This document shows, one piece after another, positions 30,889 through 39,066 of a DNA stretch of 64,000 nucleotides. The DNA lies in the NCBI RefSeq assembly GCF_945957265.1, contig NZ_CAMFKO010000011.1:41406-105405 (forward strand), given 5' to 3'. The DNA is from an uncultured Dechloromonas sp. (lineage in GTDB: Bacteria; Pseudomonadota; Gammaproteobacteria; Burkholderiales; Rhodocyclaceae). The number at the start of each line of letters is the position of its first letter. Within the stretch, counting starts at the first letter, position 1. The translations under genes were made by a program, and so were the position numbers. The notes under the pieces are model-generated. The model searched no databases, was not told the origin of the DNA, and saw nothing but the letters and a program-made list of their open reading frames with translations.

Positions 30889-31980
30889 ATGATCAAGATT
30901 GATATTGATACGTTGTCTACGTGGGGGCATGAGTACGTCAAATCCACGGCATTTTCGGTAAAGAATGACACGCAATGTGTGTTGCAAGCCACGCGTGACA
31001 CCGAGGCGGCTCATCATCTATTTGGAACTCATCGAGTTGTACTTGAGATGGTGAACTCAACCAAGCCGCCATTTACCGTTCAAGTATCGAAAAATGGCGA
31101 AGAGGAAGCTCACATGGACTCAGTGGGGGAGTTGGTTTTTGGTTTGCTGAATTGTCTTGATCGCGGAGAGTTTTCAGAATCTTTTCCGCTGCATGAACTC
31201 AACCCGGCTTTTGTGCGCTTGTTCGAGATGATCGATGAACGCCGGTTGATCGACAAAGTCACGTCGCTAACGTGGCCTCTTGATACCGAATCAAAGCACT
31301 CGCTGGTCACCGAACTGAACAGCTTTGTTTATGACTACCGGGAAGCGTTTCACAGTGAAGCGTTTGAGGAGCGCATGAACACCTACCTGGCACGCTCTAC
31401 TGAAATGGAGCACGGATTACTCAGCCTCATTGACGACGCCTTTCAGCGTACCTCACAGGTCATGGCAATTCGCATAGACCTTGGGTACAAACACCCAGAG
31501 TCAGTGCCCGATGGCCAAGGATTCGTGGATCTCGAGGAGGCGATAGCACATCGAGATGTGTTGCTGATGGCATTGAGAAACGTCTTCGATGAATCCCTCG
31601 TCTCGTGTGCCTGGAAACTCGAGCACTGCCGTGAGAAGGGTTACGGCCACCATGTGCTGTTCCTTCTCGATGGGTGCAAAGTTTCAGACGATGTTGCAAC
31701 AGGGGCTGTAATCGGCGATGCATGGGATGTTGCTGTGACCAAAGGTGCAGGCAACCACCTCTGCTATAACGCGCACAAGCAAATCTCCAATGCGCATTCC
31801 CTTGGTGTGATTTCGCGCCGCCACACCAAAGTCATTCGCTCATTCAAGGAGCAAGTCGTGATTTCCATGGCGAGGGTAGAGTATTTTATGCAGATTCACT
31901 CAGGGTTGGCTGATCAGGCATTTGGCGTGGTGCGTTTTGAGCCAATCGATAAAGGCTGCTCTGGACAATTGACTAACTAG
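30889..31980 (+). CDS. YfjJ/inovirus Gp2-like protein (first copy)
   Basis: 364 residues from MIKIDIDTLSTWGHEYV, preceded by AAGGA. The C-terminal half carries the domain signature: QVMAIRIDLGYK, then ALRNVFD, KLEHCREKGYGHHVLFLLDG and a VIGDAWDVAVTKGAGNHLCYN segment. This domain (E. coli YfjJ/YagK, inovirus-type Gp2) is linked to replication in inoviruses and occurs in CP4-type islands. The N-terminal 170 residues are not recognised. A second, shorter copy follows at 32440. Confidence 0.75.
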   Translation: MIKIDIDTLSTWGHEYVKSTAFSVKNDTQCVLQATRDTEAAHHLFGTHRVVLEMVNSTKPPFTVQVSKNGEEEAHMDSVGELVFGLLNCLDRGEFSESFPLHELNPAFVRLFEMIDERRLIDKVTSLTWPLDTESKHSLVTELNSFVYDYREAFHSEAFEERMNTYLARSTEMEHGLLSLIDDAFQRTSQVMAIRIDLGYKHPESVPDGQGFVDLEEAIAHRDVLLMALRNVFDESLVSCAWKLEHCREKGYGHHVLFLLDGCKVSDDVATGAVIGDAWDVAVTKGAGNHLCYNAHKQISNAHSLGVISRRHTKVIRSFKEQVVISMARVEYFMQIHSGLADQAFGVVRFEPIDKGCSGQLTN

Positions 31981-32019
31981 GTCGGCGTCCTTATTTTCGA
32001 TTTGCCATATTTCATGATT

Positions 32020-32059
32020 GCGGATCTCCCCCCCAGCCTGGAGATCCGCCTTTCAATTG
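32020..32059 (+). terminator. Intrinsic terminator after the first YfjJ-like gene
   Basis: Stem GCGGATCTCC / GGAGATCCGC, 10-base loop, followed by CTTTCAATTGTT. It lies 40 bases past the stop. Confidence 0.6.
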
Positions 32060-32439
32060 TTCGAGAGGCACCAACTCCGCACTTGGCAGGGGAAAGCATG
32101 CCCTCCATCACTCCGCATCATTTGCCACAACTCAGTATGTGCCTAAGAAATTCAAAGCACCTGGAGATTCGGGAGGTGAATTTCTGTATACGAACCATTG
32201 TGGGGATAAAAAAATAGGCGCCCATTTAGGTTAATTAATATTATTATTAATATATACATTTAAATAACCTGTCACAATATCCAACACCGAATTAACCTCA
32301 TATTATTCATATCCACCATAATCTTTCAGCGATATTGAGAAATCAACTTCCGGCCAACGTGTTTCAAGAGAGCGTAATTTTTTAATGATCCGTATACATA
32401 GTTTGGCAATTACGCCAAACAACATTCCGGATAATTAAA
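32060..32439. other. AT-rich spacer before the second YfjJ-like gene
   Basis: The stretch 32220-32270 is almost pure A/T (TTAATTAATATTATTATTAA). It is the most AT-rich place in the window and a candidate promoter, melting site or origin in a mobile element. No gene is seen. Confidence 0.4.
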
Positions 32440-33096
32440 ATGAACGAATCAAGAAACAGCCAGCGCATGATGGATAGCACCGCGACTTATATCGACGATC
32501 TTTTCGATATCTATTCAAAAATGGATTTCATACGCCTGGATCTGAGTTACACCAAGGAACATGCCAGAGAGGCATCGCTGGAGGATATTAATCAGGATCT
32601 GACGCACTTACTCAACAATAGACGGACCAAGCCTTCTATTTTCAAGAATATGGTTGGCCACATTTTTAAAAAAGAATTTACCGAAGACAAAGGTCCGCAC
32701 ATTCACAGCCTTTTTATATTTGACGGACAAAAGGTTCGTAAAGACGAATTTATAGGGGAAAAGATCGGCAAATACTGGAAAAACGAGATTACCGACGGAA
32801 AAGGCATCTACTACAACTGCAACCGAGAGAAAGACAAATACGCATTCTGCGCGCTGGGCACGATCGATCACACGGATGATGCTAAGCGGACAGTCCTGAA
32901 GGAGAAGGCCATTGCCTACCTTTGCAAAGAGGAGCAGAGCGTTGGCCCAATCAAGCAGTCTGGAAATGAGCGCTCATTTACTCGAGGGATCGCTCCTCGA
33001 AAAAAGAGCAATGCTGGAAGGCCTCGACTCTCTGAAATGCATGCTACTGAAGACGGATCTCAGGAGGAACACAACGATGATTCAGACTTCCAGTAA
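32440..33096 (+). CDS. YfjJ/inovirus Gp2-like protein (second copy)
   Basis: 218 residues. It is essentially the bare Gp2-like domain: SKMDFIRLDLSYTKE, FKKEFTEDKGPHIHSLFIFDG, IGEKIGKYWKNEITDGKGIYYNC. A basic/acidic tail (SNAGRPRLSEMH, then QEEHNDDSDFQ) follows. Its HxH (GPHIH) could be a metal-binding pair as in rolling-circle Rep proteins; that is inference. It diverges strongly from the first copy, so this is not a recent duplication. Confidence 0.75.
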   Translation: MNESRNSQRMMDSTATYIDDLFDIYSKMDFIRLDLSYTKEHAREASLEDINQDLTHLLNNRRTKPSIFKNMVGHIFKKEFTEDKGPHIHSLFIFDGQKVRKDEFIGEKIGKYWKNEITDGKGIYYNCNREKDKYAFCALGTIDHTDDAKRTVLKEKAIAYLCKEEQSVGPIKQSGNERSFTRGIAPRKKSNAGRPRLSEMHATEDGSQEEHNDDSDFQ

Positions 33097-33130
33097 TCTG
33101 AGCACTGAGTGACTGGCAAAAACAATAGTA

Positions 33131-33160
33131 CTTGGCCTCATCATGGAGGCCAAGTCTTTG
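33131..33160 (+). terminator. Intrinsic terminator closing the left island module
   Basis: Stem CTTGGCCTC / GAGGCCAAG, 6-base loop, then TCTTTG. It lies 34 bases after the second YfjJ-like stop. Confidence 0.7.
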
Positions 33161-33345
33161 AATGCTGAAATCACAGCCCGGATGTTGGACAAAGCGGCCA
33201 ATTTTTACAGCCTTCTGCGGTTTAGAGTTCGATCTGGGCCATCGTATGTGCCGGACGTTGCCGGCTACAGGTAGCTGCATCAAAGGCCAGCGCTGCAATT
33301 TTTGAAATTGACTGATCATGATGCGACTCATGCAGAAGCGCAACT

Positions 33346-33376
33346 GGGCCGGGCAAATGTCGCATTTGCCCGGCCC
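33346..33376 (-). terminator. Terminator after mrpX
   Basis: Perfect 14-base stem GGGCCGGGCAAATG / CATTTGCCCGGCCC with a 3-base loop, 10 bases past the mrpX stop. No strong U-run follows on the minus strand. Confidence 0.7.
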
Positions 33377-33386
33377 GCCGTCAGCC

Positions 33387-33638
33387 TTACTTCTTCATTT
33401 CGTCCTTGGCCATGCCATCCTTGGCCATGCCGTCCTTCTTCATCGCGTCTTTCTTCATGGCATCTTTCTTCATGCCGTCCTTGGCCATCGAATCCTTGGC
33501 CATCCCGTCCTTCTTCATTTCGTCCTTGGCCATGTGGTCCTTGGCCATTGCATCCTTCTTCATCATCTCGTCGGCAAAGGCGCTGCCGACGGAAAGCATC
33601 AAGCAGGAGGACATCAGGACTGCGGCGATCTTTTTCAT
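33387..33638 (-). CDS. mrpX: MrpX, methionine-rich periplasmic peptide (hypochlorite scavenger)
   Basis: 83 residues: a Sec signal peptide (MKKIAAVLMSSCLMLSVGSAFA) and a mature part built almost only from 5-residue units of the form M-[AK]-K-D-x. I count about 13 methionines in roughly 60 residues. In perchlorate-reducing bacteria such a peptide is known to be a sacrificial target of hypochlorite, re-reduced by YedY1. It is the last gene of a yedZ-yedY1-mrpX unit under the SigF-type promoter at 35178-35203. The repeats are also visible at DNA level (15-base units). Confidence 0.9.
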   Translation of the reverse strand: MKKIAAVLMSSCLMLSVGSAFADEMMKKDAMAKDHMAKDEMKKDGMAKDSMAKDGMKKDAMKKDAMKKDGMAKDGMAKDEMKK

Positions 33639-33703
33639 GGTATTTACCTCTTTGAAGAGTGTTGCTTGGCGAAAATGCCGGGTGATCAGGGCAGCCGAAA
33701 AAA

Positions 33704-34492
33704 TCAGCTGCCACCGAACCAGTTGTACCCCTGGTCTTCCCAGTAGCCCCCGGGGTAGTTATTGGTGACGAAAATGGCCTGGATGTGCTTCGGGTTCTTG
33801 TAGCCGAGCTTGGTCGGCATGCGCAGCTTCATCGGGAAGCCATAGCGCGGCGGCAGCGTCTGGCCGTCGTAGCTGAGGGTCAGTTGCGTCTGCGGATGCA
33901 GCGCGGTCGCCATGTCGATGCTGGTGTAGTAGTCGTCGGCGCACTTGAAGCCGACGTACTTGGCCCCCAGGTCGGCACCGACCCGGCGCAGGAAGGTGGC
34001 GAACGGCACGCCGCCCCACTTGCCGATGGCGCTCCAGCCCTCGACGCAGATGTGGCGGGTGACCTGGTCGACCTGCGGCAAGGCATGCAGCTCGTCGAGC
34101 GTCCAGGCGTGCTTGTCGGCGACCAGGCCGCTGACTTCGAGGCGGAAGGCGGCGGCATCGACCTCGCGCACCTCGTCCTCGTCATAGTAGGCGTTGAACG
34201 GGAAGGGACGGGTCATCATCGATTCCGGATAGGTCGGCGCCAGCAGCTTCGGATCGAACAGCCAGCCCTGGACCTTGTCATTGAAGCGCGACATCGTCAG
34301 CAGGGCGGCCTCGACGCTCTCGTCGTCGGTGATCGAGCAGCCGGTAAGCAGCGCCAGCCCGCCCAGCGTCATCGAGCGTTGCAGGAAGGCGCGGCGGGCC
34401 GGCAATTCGATGTACTTGCCGACATCCTTGAAGGCGTCCTTGAGCACGCGGTCGCCGTTGGCGAGCATCGGGCGGTTCTTTTTCGGCAACAT
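33704..34492 (-). CDS. yedY1: YedY1, periplasmic molybdopterin methionine sulfoxide reductase
   Basis: 262 residues of the MsrP/YedY (sulfite-oxidase) family. A Tat-type signal RRAFLQRSMTLGGLALLTGC is preceded by an unusually long, ~33-residue N-terminal extension. The molybdenum-ligating Cys is in RHICVEGWSAIGKWGGV. It reduces methionine sulfoxide in periplasmic proteins, here presumably MrpX, with electrons from the membrane cytochrome b encoded 10 bases upstream. Confidence 0.93.
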   Translation of the reverse strand: MLPKKNRPMLANGDRVLKDAFKDVGKYIELPARRAFLQRSMTLGGLALLTGCSITDDESVEAALLTMSRFNDKVQGWLFDPKLLAPTYPESMMTRPFPFNAYYDEDEVREVDAAAFRLEVSGLVADKHAWTLDELHALPQVDQVTRHICVEGWSAIGKWGGVPFATFLRRVGADLGAKYVGFKCADDYYTSIDMATALHPQTQLTLSYDGQTLPPRYGFPMKLRMPTKLGYKNPKHIQAIFVTNNYPGGYWEDQGYNWFGGS

Positions 34493-34502
34493 GCTTGACT
34501 CC

Positions 34503-35099
34503 TTAACGACCGCGGATCATCGCGACCAGCGTGCGGGGCACCAGCGCCACCATGACCAGATGAACGCCGACGAAGGCGACCAGGGCGCTCATGGCAATGA
34601 AATGGATGCGCCGGGCAGCCTCGTAGCCGCCCAGCAACTCGCGCAAGACCGGGAACTGCACCGATTTCCACAGCACCAGCCCGGAAAGCACGAGAACGAT
34701 GGTGTCGGCAATCACAAACAGGTAGGCCGCCCGTTGCACGGCGTTGTAGTGGCTCAGGTCGTCATGCGACAGCTTGCCCTTGAGGGCCGCCAGCAGATCG
34801 GCCACTATGGCGCGGGGCGACAGCGAAAAGAACTTGCGCCGCAGGCGGCCGCTGAAGATATTGAAAGCTAGGTAAATCAGGCCGTTGGCCGCCAGCAGCC
34901 ACATGGCCGCGAAATGCCATTGAATTGCCCCGCCCAGCCAGCCGCCCAGCGCGATTTCCTTGGGAATGACGAAGGGAAAGATGGGCGAGGCGTTGTAAAT
35001 CCGCCAGCCGCTCATGACCAGAATGACGACGGCGACGACGTTGACCCAATGCGTCACTCGCAACCAAGGTGGATGAATGACGGCAGTCTCTTTGCTCAT
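34503..35099 (-). CDS. YedZ-like cytochrome b561-type membrane partner of YedY1
   Basis: 198 residues from MSKETAVIHPPWLRVTHWVN. It has four to five membrane helices with histidines placed for b-haem ligation (RVTHWVN, IQWHFAAMW, RRIHFIAMSALVAFVGVHLV). It is a cytochrome b561/thiosulfate-reductase-gamma-like protein and is expected to pass quinol electrons to YedY1. First gene of the SigF-type transcript. It is not a close match to E. coli MsrQ, so I give no symbol. Confidence 0.88.
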   Translation of the reverse strand: MSKETAVIHPPWLRVTHWVNVVAVVILVMSGWRIYNASPIFPFVIPKEIALGGWLGGAIQWHFAAMWLLAANGLIYLAFNIFSGRLRRKFFSLSPRAIVADLLAALKGKLSHDDLSHYNAVQRAAYLFVIADTIVLVLSGLVLWKSVQFPVLRELLGGYEAARRIHFIAMSALVAFVGVHLVMVALVPRTLVAMIRGR

Positions 35100-35177
35100 G
35101 GCGTTCCGTTTAGATTTTGCGTCGGTTGGTAGATAAGCTGCTTTGAGATAATTGCTGCAGCGTTCTATGCGAGGTAA

Positions 35178-35203
35178 TTCGTCGCGAGTTGGCGATCGGT
35201 TAC
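35178..35203 (-). promoter_or_regulatory. SigF-type ECF promoter for yedZ-yedY1-mrpX
   Basis: On the minus strand GTAACC (35203-35198), exactly 16 bases, then CGAA (35181-35178). This equals the known SigF consensus GTAACC-N16-CGAA described for SigF-NrsF systems. The expected start near 35171 leaves a leader of about 70 bases before yedZ. Confidence 0.85.
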
Positions 35204-35254
35204 AGGCTCGGGCAAAATATTTTTTGATCTGCTGCCAATATTTTTCCGGCAGTT

Positions 35255-35280
35255 GTAACCAAAGGCATACATGCAACGAA
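35255..35280 (+). promoter_or_regulatory. SigF-type ECF autoregulatory promoter for sigF-nrsF
   Basis: GTAACC (35255-35260), 16 bases, CGAA (35277-35280), identical in form to the divergent copy 52 bases to the left. The -10 lies inside the first codons of the longest sigF frame, so transcription would start near 35287, downstream of that ATG. Confidence 0.8.
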
Positions 35281-35843
35281 TAAACAGAGAAGAAGGCTAT
35301 CGTGCGAAGGAAGATCGCCTGAAAGATTTGTTCGTGCGTGGCCTGGCCGGCAACAATGCGGCGTACCAGACGTTTCTCGGCGAGTTGAGTTCGCACCTGC
35401 GGGCTTTCCTGCGCAAACGCCTGATCCGCCTGCCAGACGAAGTGGAGGATCTTGTGCAGGAAGCCCTGCTCGCGGTGCATAACCAGCGCCATACCTACGA
35501 CCCCAGCCAGCCGCTGTCGGCCTGGGTACAGGCGATTGCCCGCTACAAACTGGTCGACCTGTTTCGCCGGCGGGCCATTTACGAACAGCGCACCGATACG
35601 CTGGATGACGGCATGGATTTGTTCTCCTCAGCCGATGCCGAGGCCGCCGAAGCACGGCGCGACCTGAACAAACTGCTGGCCGATTTGCCTGATCAATTCC
35701 GCCTGCCGATCATGCACACCAAGTTGGAAGGATTGTCTGTCAGGGAAGCGGCTGATTTGAGTGGGATGTCGGAATCGGCTATCAAGGTTGGCGTCCACCG
35801 CGGCTTGAAAGCGCTCGCAGCAAAGATACGAGGTGCCCAATGA
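35271..35843 (+). CDS. sigF: SigF, ECF sigma factor responding to reactive chlorine
   Basis: Up to 190 residues. Region 2 ([29 protein letters not shown], then [18 protein letters not shown]) and region 4 ([44 protein letters not shown]) are complete. In perchlorate-reducing islands SigF controls yedY1 and mrpX in response to hypochlorite and is held by NrsF. The longest frame begins at 35271, but the promoter -10 covers this ATG; in-frame TTG 35328 or GTG 35334 (GAAAGA upstream) may be the real start and would still keep region 2. It overlaps nrsF by 4 bases. Confidence 0.9.
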   Translation: MQRINREEGYRAKEDRLKDLFVRGLAGNNAAYQTFLGELSSHLRAFLRKRLIRLPDEVEDLVQEALLAVHNQRHTYDPSQPLSAWVQAIARYKLVDLFRRRAIYEQRTDTLDDGMDLFSSADAEAAEARRDLNKLLADLPDQFRLPIMHTKLEGLSVREAADLSGMSESAIKVGVHRGLKALAAKIRGAQ

Positions 35844-36481
35844 AAACTGAAGACTTGATCACTATGTTGGCTACGGGAGCTGGTGCAGTCGAGGCACCCG
35901 CCGCCGCACAGCGCTACGCCCTGGCCATTGGCTGGGGCGCGACGGGTGCCACGCTGCTCATGCTCGCCCTTTTGCAGGTTCGTCACGATCTCGGGCATGC
36001 GCTCTTGCTGCCGATGTTCTGGGTCAAAGTCGGATTTGTCGGCTGTGTTGCCGCAGGGAGTCTATTTGCTGTGCTCCGCCTGTCGCGGCCCGGTGCGAAT
36101 ATTAACTGGGTGCCGGTCGCGCTCGGCCTTCCTGTCTTGGGTATGTGGACCATCGCTGCCTTTACGCTGATCGAGGCGGAGCCGATGGAACGCTCGAAAA
36201 TTTTCTTTGGCGATACTTGGAAATCCTGCCCTTTACTGATCGCCATGCTCTCGGCACCGGTGTTCGTTGCCGTGCTGCGCACGATGAAGGACCTCGCACC
36301 GACCCGGCCTCGGCTAGCAGGTTTTGCTGCTGGTCTGCTTGCCGGGGCCGTTGCCGCCGTCGTCTATTGCCTGCACTGCCCCGAACTGGGCGCGCCATTC
36401 ATTGGTTTCTGGTATCTGTTGGGAATGCTCATCCCTGCAGCGGCAGGATTTTCGTTTGGGAATTCACTACTGCGCTGGTAG
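35840..36481 (+). CDS. nrsF: NrsF, six-helix membrane anti-sigma factor (DUF1109)
   Basis: 213 residues: a short cytoplasmic N-terminus ([20 protein letters not shown]) then six hydrophobic helices. This is the DUF1109/NrsF family, which tethers SigF at the membrane until oxidised. A cysteine pair lies around KSCPLLIAM and [11 protein letters not shown]; in this family periplasmic cysteines take part in sensing. Its ATG overlaps the sigF stop, so the two are made in equal amounts. Confidence 0.9.
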   Translation: MKTEDLITMLATGAGAVEAPAAAQRYALAIGWGATGATLLMLALLQVRHDLGHALLLPMFWVKVGFVGCVAAGSLFAVLRLSRPGANINWVPVALGLPVLGMWTIAAFTLIEAEPMERSKIFFGDTWKSCPLLIAMLSAPVFVAVLRTMKDLAPTRPRLAGFAAGLLAGAVAAVVYCLHCPELGAPFIGFWYLLGMLIPAAAGFSFGNSLLRW

Positions 36482-36576
36482 CCTTTTCGAAGCATCGTTT
36501 CCGATTTAGATGTGCCGTTTACTTGAGTGGCCGACGATACGCTAAAAAATTCTCTCCGTTTTTAAAGGAATCTACC

Positions 36577-36930
36577 TTGCCACTTAAACGCATCTTTCAA
36601 TCTTTAGACTTTGTACAGCCCACGATGGATGAAGAACCAAAGCGATCAGTCATTACCGAATCTACTGATGCTGTCGTAGTTATGTGGCACCTGCTTCCGG
36701 GGCAACGCATTCGACCACACGTTCATCCTAACGGACAGGACACATGGATTGTCATGTCTGGTAGCGGCGACTATTCACCCTGCGATGGAGTAACGACCAC
36801 GCCAATATCGTGTGGACAAATTGTGGTGGCACACTCAGGGCAGGTACATGGTGTCCTCAATAACACGAATGAGCCGCTTCAAATTCTTTCGGTTGTTTGT
36901 CCAGCGAACGCAGGTTACGTATTGGCCTGA
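36577..36930 (+). CDS. Cupin-domain protein
   Basis: 117 residues from a TTG start preceded by AAAGGA at about 9 bases; an ATG at 36625 is a shorter alternative. Cupin motif 1 is RPHVHPNGQDTWIVMSG (two His, one Asp/Glu-like position) and motif 2 is VVAHSGQVHGVLNNTNEP, giving a small single-domain metal-binding barrel. Substrate unknown. It sits between sigF-nrsF and pcrP. Its base composition is closer to pcrP than to nrsF. Confidence 0.8.
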   Translation: MPLKRIFQSLDFVQPTMDEEPKRSVITESTDAVVVMWHLLPGQRIRPHVHPNGQDTWIVMSGSGDYSPCDGVTTTPISCGQIVVAHSGQVHGVLNNTNEPLQILSVVCPANAGYVLA

Positions 36931-37010
36931 GGTGCAACCAATACGAATTTCACCTTGTGAATCCATAATACCAATCCCTGTTCGGCTCTGATCGAACACA
37001 GAAATTGAAT

Positions 37011-39026
37011 ATGAAAGTAAATCGGCCCGCCCTGCAAATTGCCGGACTGTATGCCTTGATTGGTATCAGCTGGACTATTTTTTCAGATCAAATCCTACTC
37101 GCATTGACCCCGGATTTGCTTGTTTTCTCGTGGATAGGCACGTGGAAAGGTATTGCGTTTATCTTTGCCACTGCGTGCGTCATTTACTTGATTGCAAAGC
37201 CGCGAGTGCGTATTGAAAGTCGAGCGTCATGGAATGGCGTCAGTGAGCCGGGAGCAGGTTCGTTGGTTCTTATTTTTGCGGTTTTGGCTGGAGTAATTTT
37301 GCTCGCTGGTTTTGTGCTGGTGGCTCAAATGACAGCAAAACAACGGGATAGTGAAATTGAACGTTTACAAGCCATTGCCGATCTCAAGGTCAGTCAAATC
37401 TCGGCTTGGCTTGCGGAACGTGACGCCGATGCCAAAATGATTTTCAACGATGATTCTTTGGTCAATTCGTATCTGGAGTGGCGGCAGTCGGAGTCAACTC
37501 TAGCCCGACGCCGCCTTGAGGAGCGACTCCATGCCTATAAGAAATCTAAAGACTATATTGAGGTCGTTTTGCTCGGTATCGATGGTGATCAATTCTCGAC
37601 TAATGCAAATTCAGGAATATTGACCAAGCTTCCTGCTGTGCAGGCGGCAGTGAAAGAAGCCCATACAACGGGCCAGTTTATAAATACTGATCTCTATCTA
37701 GACGACGAAGGAAAACTGGGGCGGGTACATCTGGATTTTGTGGTGCCGTTACGCTCGGGGAGCATTAAGCAAGAACTTACTGTTGTGATACGAACCGACC
37801 CCAATCGGTTTTTATTTCCATTTATCCAGTCATGGCCCATACCAAGTGCGACCGCTGAAACACTGTTGTTTCGCCGTGAGGGTAACAACGTTTTGTTTTT
37901 GAATGAGTTGCGGCACCGTTCGGATACATCTGTACGCTTGCGTGTTCCGGTGGATGAAAAAAATTTGCTGGCATCTCAAGTTCTTCGCGGAGAAGCACTT
38001 CCTGATCAGGCGGTTGAAGGTGTGGATTACCGAGACATTCCTGTGTTGGGCGTTGTGAAAGCCATACCCGGAACCCCATGGTTTCTCGTTGCAAAACTTG
38101 ATAAAGGCGAACTCTATGCCGGGGCCAAGCGAGATGCCGGCTGGATTGCCTTGGCCGACATCCTGGCGTTGATCGTAGCTGCAGTAGCCACTATTTTCAT
38201 ACGTCAGCGAGACGAACTTCGACATGCAGCAATCCAGCGCCAGGATCAAGTGGAAAAACTTCAAGCATTGCAGTTGCTTGAAGCGATTGCCGAAGGCTCA
38301 AATGACGCGATATACGCAAAAGATTTCAATGGACGCTATCTCTTACTTAATCGTGAGCTTTGCCGTTTTCTGGGTAAGAGTCGCCAAGAATTATTGGGGC
38401 GAGATGATCGCGAAGTTTTCCCCGCCGAAGATGCTGAAAGGATCAGGGGCGACGATCAGAAAGCCATGCGAAGTGGGCTCATCGAGAGTGCAGAGGAATC
38501 ATTGCCGACAACAGGCGGTCGGCGTACTTTTCTAACAACCCGAGGTCCATTGCGCGACCAGGAGGGGCGGGTAATCGGCGTTTTCGGCATAGCGCGCGAC
38601 ATCACCGAAAGAAATTTCCAGGAGCGAGAGATTAGAGCAGGGGAGTCTCGTTTTCGGGCCATCTTCGATGGAGTGAACGATGGAATTGTTCTCCACGACG
38701 TCGCCAATGGCGTGATCTTGGAGGGCAATGTTAGGGTTACGGAAATGTTTGGCTATGGTCGTCAAGAAATTAGACACCTTACACTTGCCGATTTAAGTTC
38801 AAACACGACGCCATTTACGCGAGACGTGCTTTCAAAATGGCTTGAGCGGGTTAATCAAGGAGAATCACCCGTTTTCGAATGGATGGCCAGGCACAAGGAC
38901 GGACATCTCTTTTACGTTCAGATTAGTATGCGAATGGCTGAAGTATCAGGTAGATCATGCGTGCTAGTGCTGATACGCAAACTGCGCGATCGGGACGAAC
39001 TTAACCAAATATCTATTCACCTGTAA
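37011..39026 (+). CDS. pcrP: PcrP, membrane PAS-domain protein without output domain
   Basis: 671 residues from ATG 37011. There are two N-terminal hydrophobic segments, a third helix near residues 88-110, a large periplasmic sensor (about 115-385), another helix (about 388-408), a coiled-coil linker and two PAS domains (about 428-545 with ARDITERN, and 555-665). It then stops: no histidine kinase, GGDEF, EAL or HTH follows. In perchlorate islands this gene is called pcrP and goes with pcrSR. It may pass a signal by direct contact with PcrS, an inference. Confidence 0.85.
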   Translation: MKVNRPALQIAGLYALIGISWTIFSDQILLALTPDLLVFSWIGTWKGIAFIFATACVIYLIAKPRVRIESRASWNGVSEPGAGSLVLIFAVLAGVILLAGFVLVAQMTAKQRDSEIERLQAIADLKVSQISAWLAERDADAKMIFNDDSLVNSYLEWRQSESTLARRRLEERLHAYKKSKDYIEVVLLGIDGDQFSTNANSGILTKLPAVQAAVKEAHTTGQFINTDLYLDDEGKLGRVHLDFVVPLRSGSIKQELTVVIRTDPNRFLFPFIQSWPIPSATAETLLFRREGNNVLFLNELRHRSDTSVRLRVPVDEKNLLASQVLRGEALPDQAVEGVDYRDIPVLGVVKAIPGTPWFLVAKLDKGELYAGAKRDAGWIALADILALIVAAVATIFIRQRDELRHAAIQRQDQVEKLQALQLLEAIAEGSNDAIYAKDFNGRYLLLNRELCRFLGKSRQELLGRDDREVFPAEDAERIRGDDQKAMRSGLIESAEESLPTTGGRRTFLTTRGPLRDQEGRVIGVFGIARDITERNFQEREIRAGESRFRAIFDGVNDGIVLHDVANGVILEGNVRVTEMFGYGRQEIRHLTLADLSSNTTPFTRDVLSKWLERVNQGESPVFEWMARHKDGHLFYVQISMRMAEVSGRSCVLVLIRKLRDRDELNQISIHL

Positions 39027-39066
39027 TTGGGTAATTCAACAACCCATGTCGCCCAAGTCGGTGAGG

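Noticed and set aside
33390..33600. Short regular repeats looking like a CRISPR array or minisatellite
   Set aside because: The 15-base units are coding repeats of the methionine-rich peptide MrpX, with no spacer/repeat structure.
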